Shown here: positions 9,901 through 20,830 of the stretch, in pieces
How the letters are laid out: each line of letters opens with the position of its first letter
How positions within the stretch are numbered: the first letter of the stretch is position 1
Assembly: GCA_020740775.1 (NCBI GenBank)
Contig: JAHEWK010000020.1
Coordinates: 496,001-560,000, forward strand
Origin: Ilyonectria destructans
Lineage: Eukaryota; Ascomycota; Sordariomycetes; Hypocreales; Nectriaceae
Direction of reading: 5' to 3'
DNA length: 64,000 nucleotides
Notes under the pieces: model-generated
The model's database searches: none
The model's input: the letters and a program-made list of their open reading frames with translations, nothing else
What the model was told of the DNA's origin: nothing
Translations under genes and position numbers: made by a program

Positions 9901-10008
9901 AGCTACGGATGCCCTTACTTACATAAGGAATCTTACTTGCACGGCTACCCGTGTAAATGTCATGTGACCTTAGTTGCACGGGTACCCGTGCAGGTATGGG
10001 TCGCCCCC
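9901..10008 (-). repeat. MULE1 right terminal inverted repeat
   Basis: This is the reverse complement of 5782-5889 with no difference that I can find. Confidence 0.93.
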
Positions 10009-12308
10009 CGTTCGTCCCTCACGGGGGGTTGAGCTGAAGTGAAATGACGAGACCCCCCTAGTAGATCCAATTCCTTTGAACGCTGAGAACAGCCACATCG
10101 GAGCATTTACGTAAATGTCGTGTTGGATTCTTCCCGAGCTCCCAGATCAATAAGCCGGCATTCTACGTAATGTCGTCAAGCCGGGAGTTCACTAATCAAG
10201 CATTCCAATGTTGTCTTAGTAGTGAGGGCGGAGATCACTAATCAAAAATGCTGATCCCATTGGTGGCGGCGACCTGACTTCCCCCTGCAGACCGCAACAA
10301 CTTGCAAGGTTGCATTTAGCTGGGCCCCAGGAAGGGTCCCGCGCCAGGTGAAATTTAGCAGACGAGTGGCAATCGGGGAGTTACAAATCGCCATACCACG
10401 TTCCTCATACCCACGCCTCGTGCCGCAACTGCCGCTGGAAGGATAAAAGTGCCAATTGTAGAGGACTTGGTCCATGACGGCATCGCGGGGCTTGTCTTGT
10501 TTGTGTACCTATCCAGTCAGAGGAGATGGCACATGGACCAGATAAACCCTGCTTGAGTCTTTACGGCAGTCGAGCGGACACGGCATCATTAACATTCCAC
10601 TTTTCTGTTCATCTCTGTCCTGACGGGGAGTCCGGTTTCCGTTTTCGTCAGCTTCGGAAGAAATACGACGATCACCTTGAGTCTTCGATGCTGTTCCTTG
10701 TGCTACGCACTGTGCCGTGCTCAATGCTGAGAACTCGCATCCTGAATTCAGAGCCGCCCAAAATTGGGTAAGCAGGAGAGATCGGAGGGGTTCAGTGCGT
10801 AGGCCGGAAAGTTCCGAGGAATCTCTCGTACCTGATCTCATGTCAAAACTTGAAGTGACCCACCCGGCTTGCGCTACAAGAAAGGAAACCGTCCAAGGTC
10901 TTCGGGCTGGGATACTGATGCGTCCCCTCCTCCCCACGAGGCAATTTCAGTTGCACCGCCGTTAACAAAAGTGTGAAAGCTTCTTGCTATAGGTCGTAAT
11001 TTCTTGAATTCTTGGGAAGGGGATTTCACTCTTTTCCTCAGTTGTGAGCCCCTTATGTACAATGAGCAATTCGGTTTGTTCCTTAGGCCCTTGCGACCAC
11101 AACGCCGTAACTCCGAAACTTCGCAACTCCGCACCCAAGTTTTACCTCGACGTGGCAATGATATTACTTTCTATATCGGCTTTTCATTATGCAGAAGAAT
11201 TGCTTCGTCTTGATTCCCACTACGGCCTGCCACGCGGGCACTATTACCTAATTAAGCCGAGGTCGTTCGAGAAGCTTTAGGCCATCCTCGCATTGCATGG
11301 TTCATGTAACTCATTTTGGAGGCTGGGGAAGAAGCGTGGACTTCAAGCAATTGAGGATGAAAGCGGTGTACGTTGTGTGATCGAATGACGTTTCCTTATT
11401 ACAAGAACTGACAGAATGGACACGGGACTTTTATATAATCTCTTCCAGTCTAGAATTTGGCTTCCGTCAGCATCGTCTGGAACTGCCCGGCTATTACGGC
11501 AATGACCGTTCGAGACGGTGTGCGCTGACGTCAGCCCCGGGCTTTCGGGGCTAACTGTAGATAGCCGGAGGCTTTTGGATAGCGTGCTGCGCCTGACCTT
11601 TTTTGAGGCTTCCTGCTAAAAGCATCCGCTCCTCCGACGGATCAATGACGGACGATGTGAACCATGGACCACCACGTCTTGGTCTGTGTCTGTCTCGGTA
11701 CGTGCTTCGACTTGCTTTCATCGCCATGACCGACGGTGAGAATGTTGCACCGCCTCGAATAGCCGAGAGCAAAAGTCGAATGACTGGCACAAAAAGGAAT
11801 GTCATCTCATTAATTGTGTGCTATTTAATGGCTTTGGCGCGGAAAGTCGACAGTCCCAGCGCTCCTAATAGTGTAGACCATTAAGCGGACTATTAGTCCA
11901 CACTGTAGTTCACACCAATAGTCCATGGACTATTGGTTCAGTGCGCGTCTCCCGGACTTCGGGCCTCTCGTCCTGCACTTGACGGTCTAGTGTAACTCGA
12001 CCAGACAACATTAGCTATGTCAACAGTGAAGACCTATTCAGTCGGATACGTCTATAAAATTACTACCTCTCTTTGTAGTCATGAAATTAATGGTCCTGGC
12101 TATGAGTCCACGGGTGCCATTATCTATCCCTACGTGCTCCTTCGCGCAGGCCATACTACTGGCTATATTATCGTTTTACTTGTCGTTCCGAGCTGCTACG
12201 GCAATTTGCCTCATCTTTGCGGATTTCTAATCAAGTTCACACGGTTTTGATTTGTAATGTGTGCTCTTCATTTTCCAGTCACTTGTTTAAAATTAACTAG
12301 TTATAGGC
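10009..12308. other. Intergenic, no gene recognised
   Basis: Several overlapping open frames up to 142 codons (10509-10937) shadow each other on both strands and match no family I know. GC content is moderate. The only notable structure is the palindrome at 11914-11937. Confidence 0.5.
11914..11937. repeat. Perfect 24-bp palindrome
   Basis: The sequence is ACCAATAGTCCA followed by its exact reverse complement. Related GGACTATTAGTCC and TAGTGTAGACC pieces lie within 50 bp upstream, so this may be the end of a degraded inverted-repeat element. Confidence 0.7.
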
Positions 12309-12317
12309 TTTTATGTT

Positions 12318-13278
12318 GGGAATTGATATACGGGCATGACATTTTTGATACACGGGCATGACTCTTACACGGGCATGACTTTTATGACATCCGATTGGAT
12401 AGGACCCTCTTTTGTTAGTACATCCAGTTCTGCCGACAGCTCTAATTTGTACCGAGAGTTTAGCTGTCTATGATCATCCCTTAGTGACTGACGCGACGCA
12501 ATCCAGCTCTCCATCAGATAGCTATCCATTGCCAGGTCTCCAAGCCCTTGACGATAAAGACCTTCATTATGTCCAATCCGAGTCTCCTCCTAGCTCAGAG
12601 ACCAATTCAAGACGCCGGACCTAAAGGCCTAGCCCAAGCGACCAATTACGTCCTGGAAAACGGCAGCGACAGAGCCGACAAGCCGGGTTCAGCCCACTGC
12701 TACGTACGGATAGACCACAGTCAGCTCGTAGAACCGCGAGTACCGGCCAGTACTACGGTATCGGCGACGAAGATGCGTTCGGAAATCTCTTCGCATCTTA
12801 TCCACAGACTTTTACAAGCTTTCCACGGCCTCATGGATTGCAGGGGCTCCATGAGCCACCGTGGGCGAGGTCGACCACCAGGGAGTCAGAACACGTCGAC
12901 ACTTGCCAGGCTTGCACTAGAAGCGAGCCAACAGGCTAGCACTACACCCTGGCTAGTAGCCAGTCCAATCCCTCATCCCAGCGCCAGAAGAATAGACATA
13001 TAGATAGCTGCCCTCTAGGGCGCAATGGAACTGATGTTACGCTATATTCAAAACTAGATCTTGCTTTGACATCCTGCACAGACCTATTCTAGAAGGCTGG
13101 ATTGACCTGGTTAGTTGGGTGCTGGAATAAGAGCCTGTTAAGAGAGCTAGCTTTACCGCCTTTGACAGGATGTATCTGTGGGTCGACGGAAATCTAGCGA
13201 ATCAGATGTTATAAAAATCATGCCCGTGTAAGAGTCATGCCCGTGTATCAAAAATGTCATGCCCGTATATCAATTCCC
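12318..13278 (+). mobile_element. Non-autonomous MULE, 961 bp, with 8-bp target duplication
   Basis: The element starts GGGAATTGATATACGGGC and ends with the reverse complement. Terminal repeats are about 66 bp, each with three CGGGCATGAC iterons. It is flanked by TTTATGTT on both sides (12310-12317 and 13279-13286). The interior from about 12385 to 12868 matches the 5' untranslated and N-terminal coding part of the related element at 23636, with frameshifts (for example a missing C after the ATG at 12569). The rest of the transposase is deleted. It can move only if a transposase recognising its ends is supplied. Confidence 0.88.
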
Positions 13279-13286
13279 TTTATGTT

Positions 13287-13643
13287 TAGTGACTCATTTC
13301 GACTGTTACTGAAAGACGCTTGTCTAAGAAGGGCAAGACTAATTAGCATTGCACCCAGCCCTGACCCGCTTGTAGTGGAGGCTCAGGCTGTTTGCTACTC
13401 ACACTTGTATCCATTTCTTAGAGTTTTCGGCTGTAAGCTCATAGCTGACAATTATCATCTCTCGCAAATTGCATAGAATTATCAACCTCGGATCAGCCGG
13501 TTTGTAGACCGAGACTCCTGTACGTCATCTCAACAAATATTGGCGCGGGTTGAGGTTTAAAAGGCTATGGAAGGTCTTCCGTAGACCGTGGTATAGCAAG
13601 GAGTAAGGTTGGATACTTCCATTTTTATGTTGCTGTCGACGGA
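13287..13643 (+). other. Upstream region of the esterase gene
   Basis: No gene is seen in this stretch. It should hold the promoter of the carboxylesterase gene, but I see no convincing TATA box. Confidence 0.4.
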
Positions 13644-15451
13644 ATGCATCATCTTATTCTGATATCAACCGCTGTGTTAGGCTGTTTGCCTTTGGTGCTG
13701 TCGTCCTCGGCAGGCGATGCTGCGCTGCCTACCGTCAATATCCACAATGGAACTCTAGTCGGAACCCGAATTTATTCATCTTACCAAGAGTCGTTTCTAG
13801 GAATTCCTTACGCTCAACCACCAGTCGGCCAACTTCGATTTGCACGTCCAGAACCGCTTGAATCTCGGTGGCCGTCTCCGAGAAATGCGACCGACTATGG
13901 GCCGTTTTGTCTCGGCAACGCTTTTCGTCTCGTCGGCTTCAGTCAGGAGTCCAACAGCTATCACCAAAGCGAAGACTGTCTCACTATTAATGTAGTGCGG
14001 CCTATTACTGCGCCCGCTTCAAAACACCAGCCATCATCATCGGCGAAGGGTCCTCTACCAGTCCTAGTCTGGCTTTACGGAGGGGGCTTCCAAGAGGGCG
14101 GCAGTGGAGATGCTCGCTACGACATGTCAAATCTTGTTAAGAAATCTTTCGAAATCGGACGTCCCATTATTGGGGTGAGCTTCAATTACCGTGTCGGCAT
14201 CTTTGGCTTCGCCTCCGGAAGACCGTTTAGAGAAGCAGGGACCGCGAACCTTGGTATTCACGACCAGCGTTTGGCCCTACGATGGATTCAAGAAAACATC
14301 AAGGCATTTGGCGGTGATCCAACTCGCGTCACTATCGCAGGCGAATCAGCGGGTGCCGGTTCTGTTGGGTTGCATCTCATTGCAAACAATGGCCGCAATG
14401 ACAGGTTGTTTAACGGTGCGATCGCCCAGAGTGGTGGACCTCTGTATTACATCCCTCAGATGTCCGAGGTGGTTCAGGACGCACAGTTGGACGCCCTTAT
14501 TAAAGAAGTGGATTGTCTGAATTCGACAGACAGTATCTCCTGTCTGCGACAGATTCCGGCTGAAGCTCTGAAGCAGGCGTCTATGGGAGTCCTTTGGAAC
14601 CCTGTTACTGACCAGGATTTGTTCTTGGACCTGCCCTCGGTTGCGCTTGCGAAAGGAGCATTTGTACCTGTCCCCCTCCTGATAGGGTCGAATACCAACG
14701 AAGGCACGCCTTTCATGCCCCTCTTTTCAAATATTAGCGCGAGCGAGCCCAGGGACTTTTCCGCTACACTCCGATCATATTTCGGACCTACCAAAGAGTT
14801 GAACGAGACGATTCAACGACTCGACGAGTTCTATTCCGCGGCCATGGAGGATGACATCGAGTCGGCACTCGGCACTGTTCTTGCCAACCCGAAACATCCT
14901 TACGGACCCCTCTATGGCAAGATCTCCACGCTTCTAGGTGACCTACTTTTCACGGCTGGTCGACGCATCACGGCCGAAGCGTGGGCTGCCAAAGGGTTGC
15001 CTGCTTACAGCTACCGCTTTGACACCGTGCCCGCTGGCGTTGACCCGGAGACCCTGGGTGCTGCTCACTTCCAGGAAATCGCTTTTGTGTTTGGAAACAC
15101 AGAAGGCAAGGGTTACGACATCAACCCATTCAGCATAACCGATCCGCGAATTCGTGCTAAGTATTTGGATATGAGTGAGCTGATGAGTCGGATGTGGATC
15201 AGTTTCACAAACTCAGGAACACCAAACAACCATCGAGGTTTGTATTATGCATCGATCGTTCTGATTACACATTTGCTGAAAATTTCTTAGTTCGACATTT
15301 TAAAGTTCAATGGCCGGAATACGAGAAGCAGAATCCAAGAAATATAGTTTTCAATGCGACAGCAGGTGCAAAATTGGAGGCGGATGACTACAGAAGAGAA
15401 GCTATAGACTACATTCGCAACACAGCAGCCTCTTTTAACAGAAAACTTTAG
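13644..15451 (+). CDS. Secreted type-B carboxylesterase/lipase
   Basis: There are two exons, 13644-15237 and 15291-15451. A 53-bp intron (GTTTGT...CTTAG, phase 1) separates them, and together they encode 584 aa, the normal family length. Residues 1-20 are a signal peptide (LILISTAVLGCLPLVLSSS). The alpha/beta-hydrolase fold shows GIPYAQPPVGQLRF, the oxyanion motif YGGGFQEGGSGD, the nucleophile elbow GESAGAGS with the catalytic Ser, the acidic residue in GSNTNEGTPF, and the likely catalytic His in AAHFQEIAFVFGN. Reading through the intron would replace the conserved C-terminal VQWPEY segment with a stop, so splicing is well supported. It should hydrolyse carboxylic esters outside the cell. The exact substrate is unknown. 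Transposon relics flank it on both sides. Confidence 0.92.
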
Positions 15452-15851
15452 ATTCTATCCATCAGAACGAGCTGTTTTAGTTAAATGGAAGAGTCGAATT
15501 CTATTAATACAGTAATATCCGATCTCAAATCGTAATTAGCTTATCAATTCGTAACTATAACACTGTACGCGGGCCCAGTACGAGCGAGTCACTTAGACAG
15601 GCGACGAGCTAGGTATATTCTTTACATCTCGTACTGAATACTAGCCCGACTCGAGGGTCTTGAGTACGGCCAGAACTTTTTCAATTCCCATTAGAGCTCA
15701 TTCGAAGGACGATGTGATAGATCTGGCTAGGCCTAAAATTCGTTGTTAGGTAACGTGGTTGATAAGCGACTGTAGCAGACAAGCGAGTGTCGCACAAAAC
15801 GCCGACCGCGACGCGACAACACAATCGACCATTTTCCTTCCACAACAAACA
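15452..15851. other. Intergenic, nothing recognised
   Basis: The stretch holds the esterase 3' region and then non-coding DNA up to the pogo relic. No structure was seen. Confidence 0.4.
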
Positions 15852-16331
15852 ATGGCGCCAACTAGTAATGAATCTCACGTTCAGCTTGCCCTTCAAGCTC
15901 TCAGAAACAACCCAGAACTTAGTGCTCGGGCTGCAGCTAAGGTCTACTCGGTCTGTTCTAGAACATTGGATCGTCGATTGAAAGGCATCTCATCACGACG
16001 CGACACTATGCTGAACTCACGGAATTTGACGCCGCTTGAAGAGCAGACCTTAGTTGACTATATTCTCGATCTGGATACCTGATCATTTCCTCCCCGGATT
16101 AGTGGTGTGGAAGAAATGGCCAATCGACTGCTTGCCGACCGCGACGCGCCTCTAGTCGGGAAGCGTTAGGCTTCGAACTTCGTAAAGCGATAACTATAAC
16201 TGCGGACGCGGTTTTTTTTTGTAGGTATGACTATAAGAGAGCTTAATGTGAAGATCTAGAGGTTATTTGTGGCTGGTTTACCCTTGTAAGGAATACAATC
16301 GCAAAGCATGGTGTTGTAGAGGAAGAAGTTT
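15852..16331 (+). pseudogene. 5' fragment of a Fot1/pogo transposase
   Basis: Starting at MAPTSNESHVQLALQALRNN the frame matches the N-terminal helix-turn-helix and CENP-B region of the pogo transposase at 3258-4886 (AAKVYSVCSRTLDRRLKG, then ANRLLADRDAP). Several stops (first at 16080) and frameshifts follow. Similarity resumes near 16250-16320 (NTIAKHG) and ends at about 16331, before the catalytic core. It represents a different, older pogo family member and cannot encode a working enzyme. Confidence 0.85.
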
Positions 16332-16333
16332 AG

Positions 16334-16822
16334 TCACTGGGTGATATGGGGGGTAGACCCGACGTTAGAAACCTTCCAATAATCCTCAATCTTCGGTTCT
16401 ATATGCATTTGCATATAAATCACGATCGCGAGCCATGTGTAGATTTGGGCAACGGAGGTCGGCTTCCAGTTTGAAAGCCGAGACCGCGGCTTTAATCTGG
16501 GGCTGGCGGCTTCGTGCTGCTGCAATAGGTGACTGACCTAACTGTTGGTGTAGCTGAACCAGCTTTCTACTAGGGAAATAGGTATGAAGGCCTGGAAAAG
16601 CAACAGCGGCTGCTGGGGCAAAGCTGCTATCACAGGGGCCCGGTTGGGAAGGTCCATCGGCTCGAAGTGGTAACCGCGTTCCAGGTCCAGCTTTTCAATT
16701 GGCCGGCACGTATTATCCTCAGGGCGTTCACGGCGGCTGTGATAGTCAACGCGTATGAAGCGATTGTCGTCATACATGTTGACTGCTTGGCTAGGGGCAG
16801 TTGGGAATCCATGGGGATACAA
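16334..16822 (-). pseudogene. piggyBac-like transposase N-terminal fragment
   Basis: On the minus strand one frame, interrupted by a single stop at 16540-16538, reads LLLFQAFIPISLVESWFSYTN and then KPTSVAQIYTWLAIVIYM and IEDYWK. This is the typical opening of fungal piggyBac transposases (DDE_Tnp_1_7), where the N-terminal part ends with the IYMG...DYW segment. Similarity stops after DYWK at about 16370. The catalytic core is absent. The fragment abuts the pogo relic almost exactly, so the junction records a recombination or insertion. Confidence 0.72.
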
Positions 16823-17250
16823 AGATTAGGTAGCGTTGTTGTTTCTGAACGCGCTCTGGGTCACTCCCTTGTACCGCGGCCCGGCAAGGGGGGTTTGGGG
16901 CGCCAAGCCTAGGCGTAGTCTTACCACAGTTAAAGGGATAGCTCTTTACAGTGTAAGACAGTTTAAGCAAAGGTTTGTACCTGCAATTTCTGGGTTATAG
17001 TTGATAATGTCTTGTACTAACGTAATCGGCATATTTAAACATAAGGCCGACTAGTCGGCGCTCAGTCGTGTGGAGTATCTGTCCTTAAGTTTGCTTTGTA
17101 ATGATGCCGGCCGAAATTATGTCATTTCTATAGCGCTGACAAATTGCTTTTACTGATTATTCTGACATTGGTAGTATAAAGCCAAGTGGGTAGGTTAATA
17201 ATATTTCATCAAGCCATTATTGAATTCCTTGAGGCCAATACAGTACCGGT
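16823..17250. other. Intergenic
   Basis: No gene is seen. This DNA includes the upstream region of the beta-propeller gene, with AT-rich sequence from 17130 to 17230. Confidence 0.4.
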
Positions 17251-18258
17251 ATGTCACCTACCAAAACCCTCCTCATTGGTCTCATTCTATGTCTCTGTCA
17301 AGCAATTGTTTCGGCAAGGACAGTTACAAAAATCCCTTCCCAAAATCAAGCCCGTACGGTGTTTCAATTTTCCAACGGAACCTGGGTTGAGAACATAGCG
17401 GTTCGACGCAATGGAGATCTGCTTGTGACCTTAATCGACCGGCCGGAGTTGTACCAGATCGATCCTCTCCACAGCAGGGTTAAACTAGTCGAGAATTTCC
17501 AGCAAGCAAACGCTCTGAGTTTGTTAGGGATAACAGAGATGGCGCCTGACGTCTTCATCGTCATTGCCGGAAACTTCTCGGTTAGTCGAAGAATGTCGGA
17601 CCCAAAGTCATACTCCATATGGAGGATCGACTTCAATCGAGGGGGGAAATGCGAGAAAATCTCAGAGATCGAACGGATTCCAGAAGCAAATTTTTTGAAT
17701 GGCATGACCACGTTGAATCACCGGACTGATAGCGTCTTGGTCTCGGATTCAGCCAGGGGTGTGGTTTGGCGCGTGGATATAGCGACTACGGACTATGAAA
17801 TTGTGCTGGAGGATGAGATAATGAAACCGCTCCAAGGGGTACCTCCCATTCTGGGCATCAATGGAATCCGAATCCTAGGGAACTATCTCTACTATGTCAA
17901 TGCTCCTAGAGGGCTGTTCTGCAGAGTCGAGATTGATTTATCCACAGGGAAGGCGATTGGTCAGTACGAAATCATTGCTACCGAAGTTCCCGGGGACGAT
18001 TTTGTTATCTCTGAAAAGGGTGTTGCATATGTTACGGAGAATGGACAAAACTCGTTGGAAAGAGTTTACCTGGATGGGAAGAAGGAGTTGGTTATAGGAG
18101 GACTGAATTCAACTGTAATCCCTGGAGCGACTTCGGCTGCCTTTGGACGTACACGGAAAGACCGCAACATCCTCTATGTCACAACAGCAGGAGGTCAGGC
18201 TGCTCCAGTTAATGGAACGTGTGTAGAAGGTGGTAAGGTGGTTGCTGTCACGATATAG
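17251..18258 (+). CDS. Secreted SMP-30/gluconolactonase-like beta-propeller protein
   Basis: This is a single-exon 335-aa protein. Residues 1-22 form a signal peptide (TLLIGLILCLCQAIVSA). The remainder shows the repeated blade pattern of six-bladed propellers of the SMP-30/gluconolaconase type: NIAVRRNGDLLVT, then WRIDF, FLNGMTTL, VLVSDSARGVVWRVD, GINGIRILGNYLYYVN, DDFVISEKGVAYVTEN and ILYVTTAGG. The Asn in NGMTTL, the Asp in VSDS and the acidic residues are where the family binds a divalent metal. Fungal members often sit near secondary-metabolism genes, but none other than P450s lies nearby. Substrate and reaction are unknown. Secretion is predicted. Confidence 0.82.
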   Translation: MSPTKTLLIGLILCLCQAIVSARTVTKIPSQNQARTVFQFSNGTWVENIAVRRNGDLLVTLIDRPELYQIDPLHSRVKLVENFQQANALSLLGITEMAPDVFIVIAGNFSVSRRMSDPKSYSIWRIDFNRGGKCEKISEIERIPEANFLNGMTTLNHRTDSVLVSDSARGVVWRVDIATTDYEIVLEDEIMKPLQGVPPILGINGIRILGNYLYYVNAPRGLFCRVEIDLSTGKAIGQYEIIATEVPGDDFVISEKGVAYVTENGQNSLERVYLDGKKELVIGGLNSTVIPGATSAAFGRTRKDRNILYVTTAGGQAAPVNGTCVEGGKVVAVTI

Positions 18259-18289
18259 AATTTAATTCTTCTATTGCAGCTAAGTGTAA

Positions 18290-18709
18290 CGGGCTGTGCC
18301 CGTAGCCGTGCCATCAGCCCGGCAATCTCCTCTTCGGACTCCAGATATGACTGATATACCACGAGCATCCGCGCACACTTGACGACGGCCGAGTAGATGG
18401 GCGTGTAGTCGATCGCATCGATCCACCCGTTGTCTTCCCGGATCCCTAGCACAGCCAATGCGCTGAGTACGACGTTGTCATAGTCGCCTCGCTTGAGCTG
18501 ATGGTCCAAGAACCCCACCAGCATATCCAAGCATAGTCGTTCGACCTTCCCCGTCCCCTCCGTGTCTTTCACGGCTGCCTCGACGGCTTCTTCGAACGCG
18601 TCCCAGTGCTGAGTGCATATTTGCACTTTGGCTGGGTACAGATGAGAAGGTTGGTTGTAGGGTCGATCCACAAGCTGAGGCGGGTGAGGGCTTCTGGCGT
18701 AGTTGGCAT
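18290..18709 (-). pseudogene. Fragment of a fungal repeated-family protein with a C2H2-like N-terminus
   Basis: An ATG at 18709-18707 starts MPTTPEALTRLSLW and a short Cys motif (CTQPKCKYAL). The frame then shifts into WDAFEEAVEAAV, CLDMLVGFLDHQL, VLSALAVLGIREDNGW and YTPIYSAVVKCARMLVVYQSY. This order (short zinc-finger-like start, then the LAVLGI and IYSAVVKCARMLVV helices) resembles a dispersed fungal family with an OrsD/DUF3505-like N-terminus. An internal deletion joins the two parts out of frame, and the gene stops at about 18290 where similarity ends. The family assignment is from memory of the motif pattern and is moderate. It is surely not functional. Confidence 0.5.
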
Positions 18710-18805
18710 TGTAGATGGTGTTGTAGATGAAAGTACGATCAAAGTGAGACAGCTGAAGAGGGAGGGAGATGAGCTGGCGGTTGGCTGTGTGCCATCACCT
18801 TCTTT

Positions 18806-18835
18806 TACTACTACTACTACTACTACTACTACTAC
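18806..18835 (+). repeat. (TAC)10 microsatellite
   Basis: There are ten perfect TAC units. A GTA array, its reverse complement, lies about 200 bp further on. Confidence 0.95.
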
Positions 18836-19003
18836 ATAACGACCCGGCCTGTCCTTCATAACAACTGTGTCAACTGATCGTAATTGTAGTCGGTAGAAGT
18901 TCGGTTGTTGTTGAATGAACTTAGTTTTTAGAGGTTGCACGAACGAAAATGTGGTTTCCTGTGGAGAAAAGCAGATTGTCGACAGAAAACGAGTTGTCCT
19001 TTG

Positions 19004-19039
19004 TACAGTAGTAGTACAGTAGTAGTACAGTAGTAGTAC

Positions 19040-19073
<34 letters not shown>

Positions 19074-19074
19074 C
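19004..19074 (+). repeat. GTA/GTACA microsatellite
   Basis: Units of GTAGTACA pass into pure GTA repeats. With 18806-18835 it forms long-range inverted trinucleotide arrays. Confidence 0.9.
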
Positions 19075-19269
19075 GTCAGTAGGTCGTTTACCATTTTGCA
19101 GATAGGCTGCCGTATTAGACCCCTGATCCGTAAGTGGGTGGTCTGACTTATTCCTGCTGCCGCCATTGTCTACTAGGAATTCGTATATCAGCATTCGGAT
19201 CTCGACAGAGATTCGCAAGAACATGGTTCCTCCGTCATGGCGACACAGACCGGACTTCACGACACCCAA
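19075..19269 (-). pseudogene. N-terminal fragment of an F-box/2EXR-like protein
   Basis: The minus-strand peptide contains FLRISVEIRMLIYEFLVD, the typical opening of fungal F-box-like and 2EXR proteins (LP-x-EIR-x-x-IYE). It runs into the GTA microsatellite, where the frame becomes poly-Leu/Tyr, so the rest is lost. The call rests on this one short motif. Confidence 0.42.
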
Positions 19270-20076
19270 GGTGATGATGGAGGTTGGAGGTCCGAGAGTA
19301 TATTCACATGTACCTGGTAGGACGTTTCATTTCGAGGTCAAGCTACAGTGGCGCGAGGACCCTCAGAGTTGACGACGTCGTCTTGGGGGCTAATGACGGG
19401 CAGGACAGCAGTTGATGCGAAAGCAGCAAATAGGCGAAGGAAGTGACGGGACACTGACGTCTCCTCACAGACGGTGGCACCACGACTGATACTTATGTCC
19501 CTGGATGCAGCTAGGAGACGCGGGCCCGTGTACGATGTCCGGCTCTTCATCTCGCTGTTGTGGTTGCTGTGCAGCTCTGCTGGGATCATTGCGCAGTAGC
19601 CTTCGAAACCCCACGAACGGGAAGAGGAAAAAAGGAGGGCCCTCCCTTTCGATAGAAAAGTCCGTCGGGCCTTCGTCCTGTGTTGGGAAATGCGCTCCTC
19701 AACCGCTCCCGTCTCAGCATCCCCGACGGAGAATATGACACAACTTGATTTATCAGCCGGTGGGGCGGGCGCCCGACCCTGATTCGCTTTGACCCTCAGC
19801 TTTAGCCTCGCCTCGCATCCGAGCTGAACTAGTGCGTAATCGCACAAGCTTTCTGTCTCTTTTTTACTTTTTCTTCTTCACGGTCGCCTGCCGTCGTCAT
19901 TCATCCGAGGGCCCGCGGCGCCATCGGCAGTGGCGGCTCGCCTTGCTTTATTCTGCCGAGGCCGACGGTAAAGCGAACCAGGCGCAAAGCCGGTGCGGGT
20001 GTGGGGGACGTACTACATACGCAGTATTCTATCGTGACGATGCGGTTGTCAATGCCCATGTCGTTGTGAGCGTCAT
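19270..20076. other. Intergenic, no gene recognised
   Basis: Open frames on both strands (for example the minus-strand frame 19338-19847) overlap each other and show no family motif. Confidence 0.45.
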
Positions 20077-20746
20077 ACTACTTGTTGGGGCCGTAGTTCG
20101 GCTCCCCTCGTGGTCGCGTCCGCTCCCACGGGGGGGACACTGATTGGGAAAAGGGGCCCTTGATTCGGATTTTTTTTTTTTTAAAGATTTCTATATAAAT
20201 AGCAAGTTAAAAAAAATTCATTCAGGTTATAATCTAAAAACCATCTTTTATTATATAAAAAATTAATTTAAATATAAAAACTCTTTATTATGTTAATAAT
20301 AGCTTTTTTATCTTCTAGGGTTATTAGTCAGGGTTAGGGTTGGGGTTAAGATACTTCTCTTCTTAATAAAATAGTTAAGGTTAGTGTTAGATTGAGACCT
20401 TGTGTGGCGGCATAACATGCCGGATCCGGAACGCCGGATCTGGTAATAAGCCGGATACGGCATAGTAATAACGCCGGATCCGGTTCATTTTGACACCTTG
20501 ATCTAGATCCCTTTGAGTATAAAATAGGGCCCCTATGACCCTCAATCAATGGAGGAACAACCTTCTCAATTTACATCATTTGATCAATTACTTCTGCTAT
20601 TGCATACAGCAAATTGCGTATCCAACAGTTAGTAATAAATAAGTACCGAATTTCCCAAGTCAAGGGTATTTTTTCCCACTCAGTGGCCCCCCCGTGGGAG
20701 CGGACGCGACCATGGGGGTAGCCGAACTACAGGCCCCCACAAGTAC
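20077..20746. mobile_element. Non-autonomous element with ~70-bp imperfect inverted ends
   Basis: Positions 20077-20149 match the reverse complement of 20674-20746 over about 70 bp (core GGTCGCGTCCGCTCCCACGG), with several mismatches. The interior is AT-rich, has no gene and is interrupted by a solo LTR at 20385-20627. Without the LTR the element was about 420 bp, the size of a MITE. No target duplication is certain. Confidence 0.7.
20385..20627 (+). repeat. Solo LTR with 5-bp target duplication
   Basis: The 243-bp sequence starts TGTTAGAT and ends ATCCAACA. It is flanked on both sides by GTTAG (20380-20384 and 20628-20632). It contains GAGTATAAAATAGGG, a good TATA box in plus orientation, and several GCCGGATCCGG-type repeats upstream of it that may be enhancer sites. 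No internal retrotransposon sequence adjoins it, so it is the product of LTR-LTR recombination. It is unrelated to the LTRs at 49126 and 53999. Confidence 0.82.
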
Positions 20747-20830
20747 TTCTTTGATCCCCAGATTTTACCCCGCGGTACCCCACGCCCCAGACCGACTTTC
20801 AAGGGCATGTGCTGATTAGGGATGCCTTTT

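Larger units (their letters stand above)
5782..10008 (-). mobile_element. MULE1, apparently intact Mutator-like element
   Basis: The 4227-bp element has 108-bp terminal inverted repeats that look identical. It carries a full-length transposase on the minus strand and a second gene (6436-7065) on the plus strand, arranged tail to tail. Its left end joins the small element at 5168-5781 without a gap. No 8-11-bp target duplication is visible between the flanks (GCGGTACCC on the left, CGTTCGTCC on the right), so one flank has been rearranged. A decayed relative lies at 58062-62138. Intact frames and matching ends argue that this is the youngest MULE here. Confidence 0.9.

Noticed and set aside
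10509..10937. 142-codon minus-strand frame as a gene
   Set aside because: No recognisable motif, several competing frames, and no splice or promoter support.
19338..19847. 169-codon minus-strand frame
   Set aside because: No motif, and composition is similar to overlapping frames on the other strand.
20318..20350. TTAGGG-like interstitial telomere repeat
   Set aside because: Only one exact TTAGGG unit and two imperfect ones are present; too short to claim telomeric origin.
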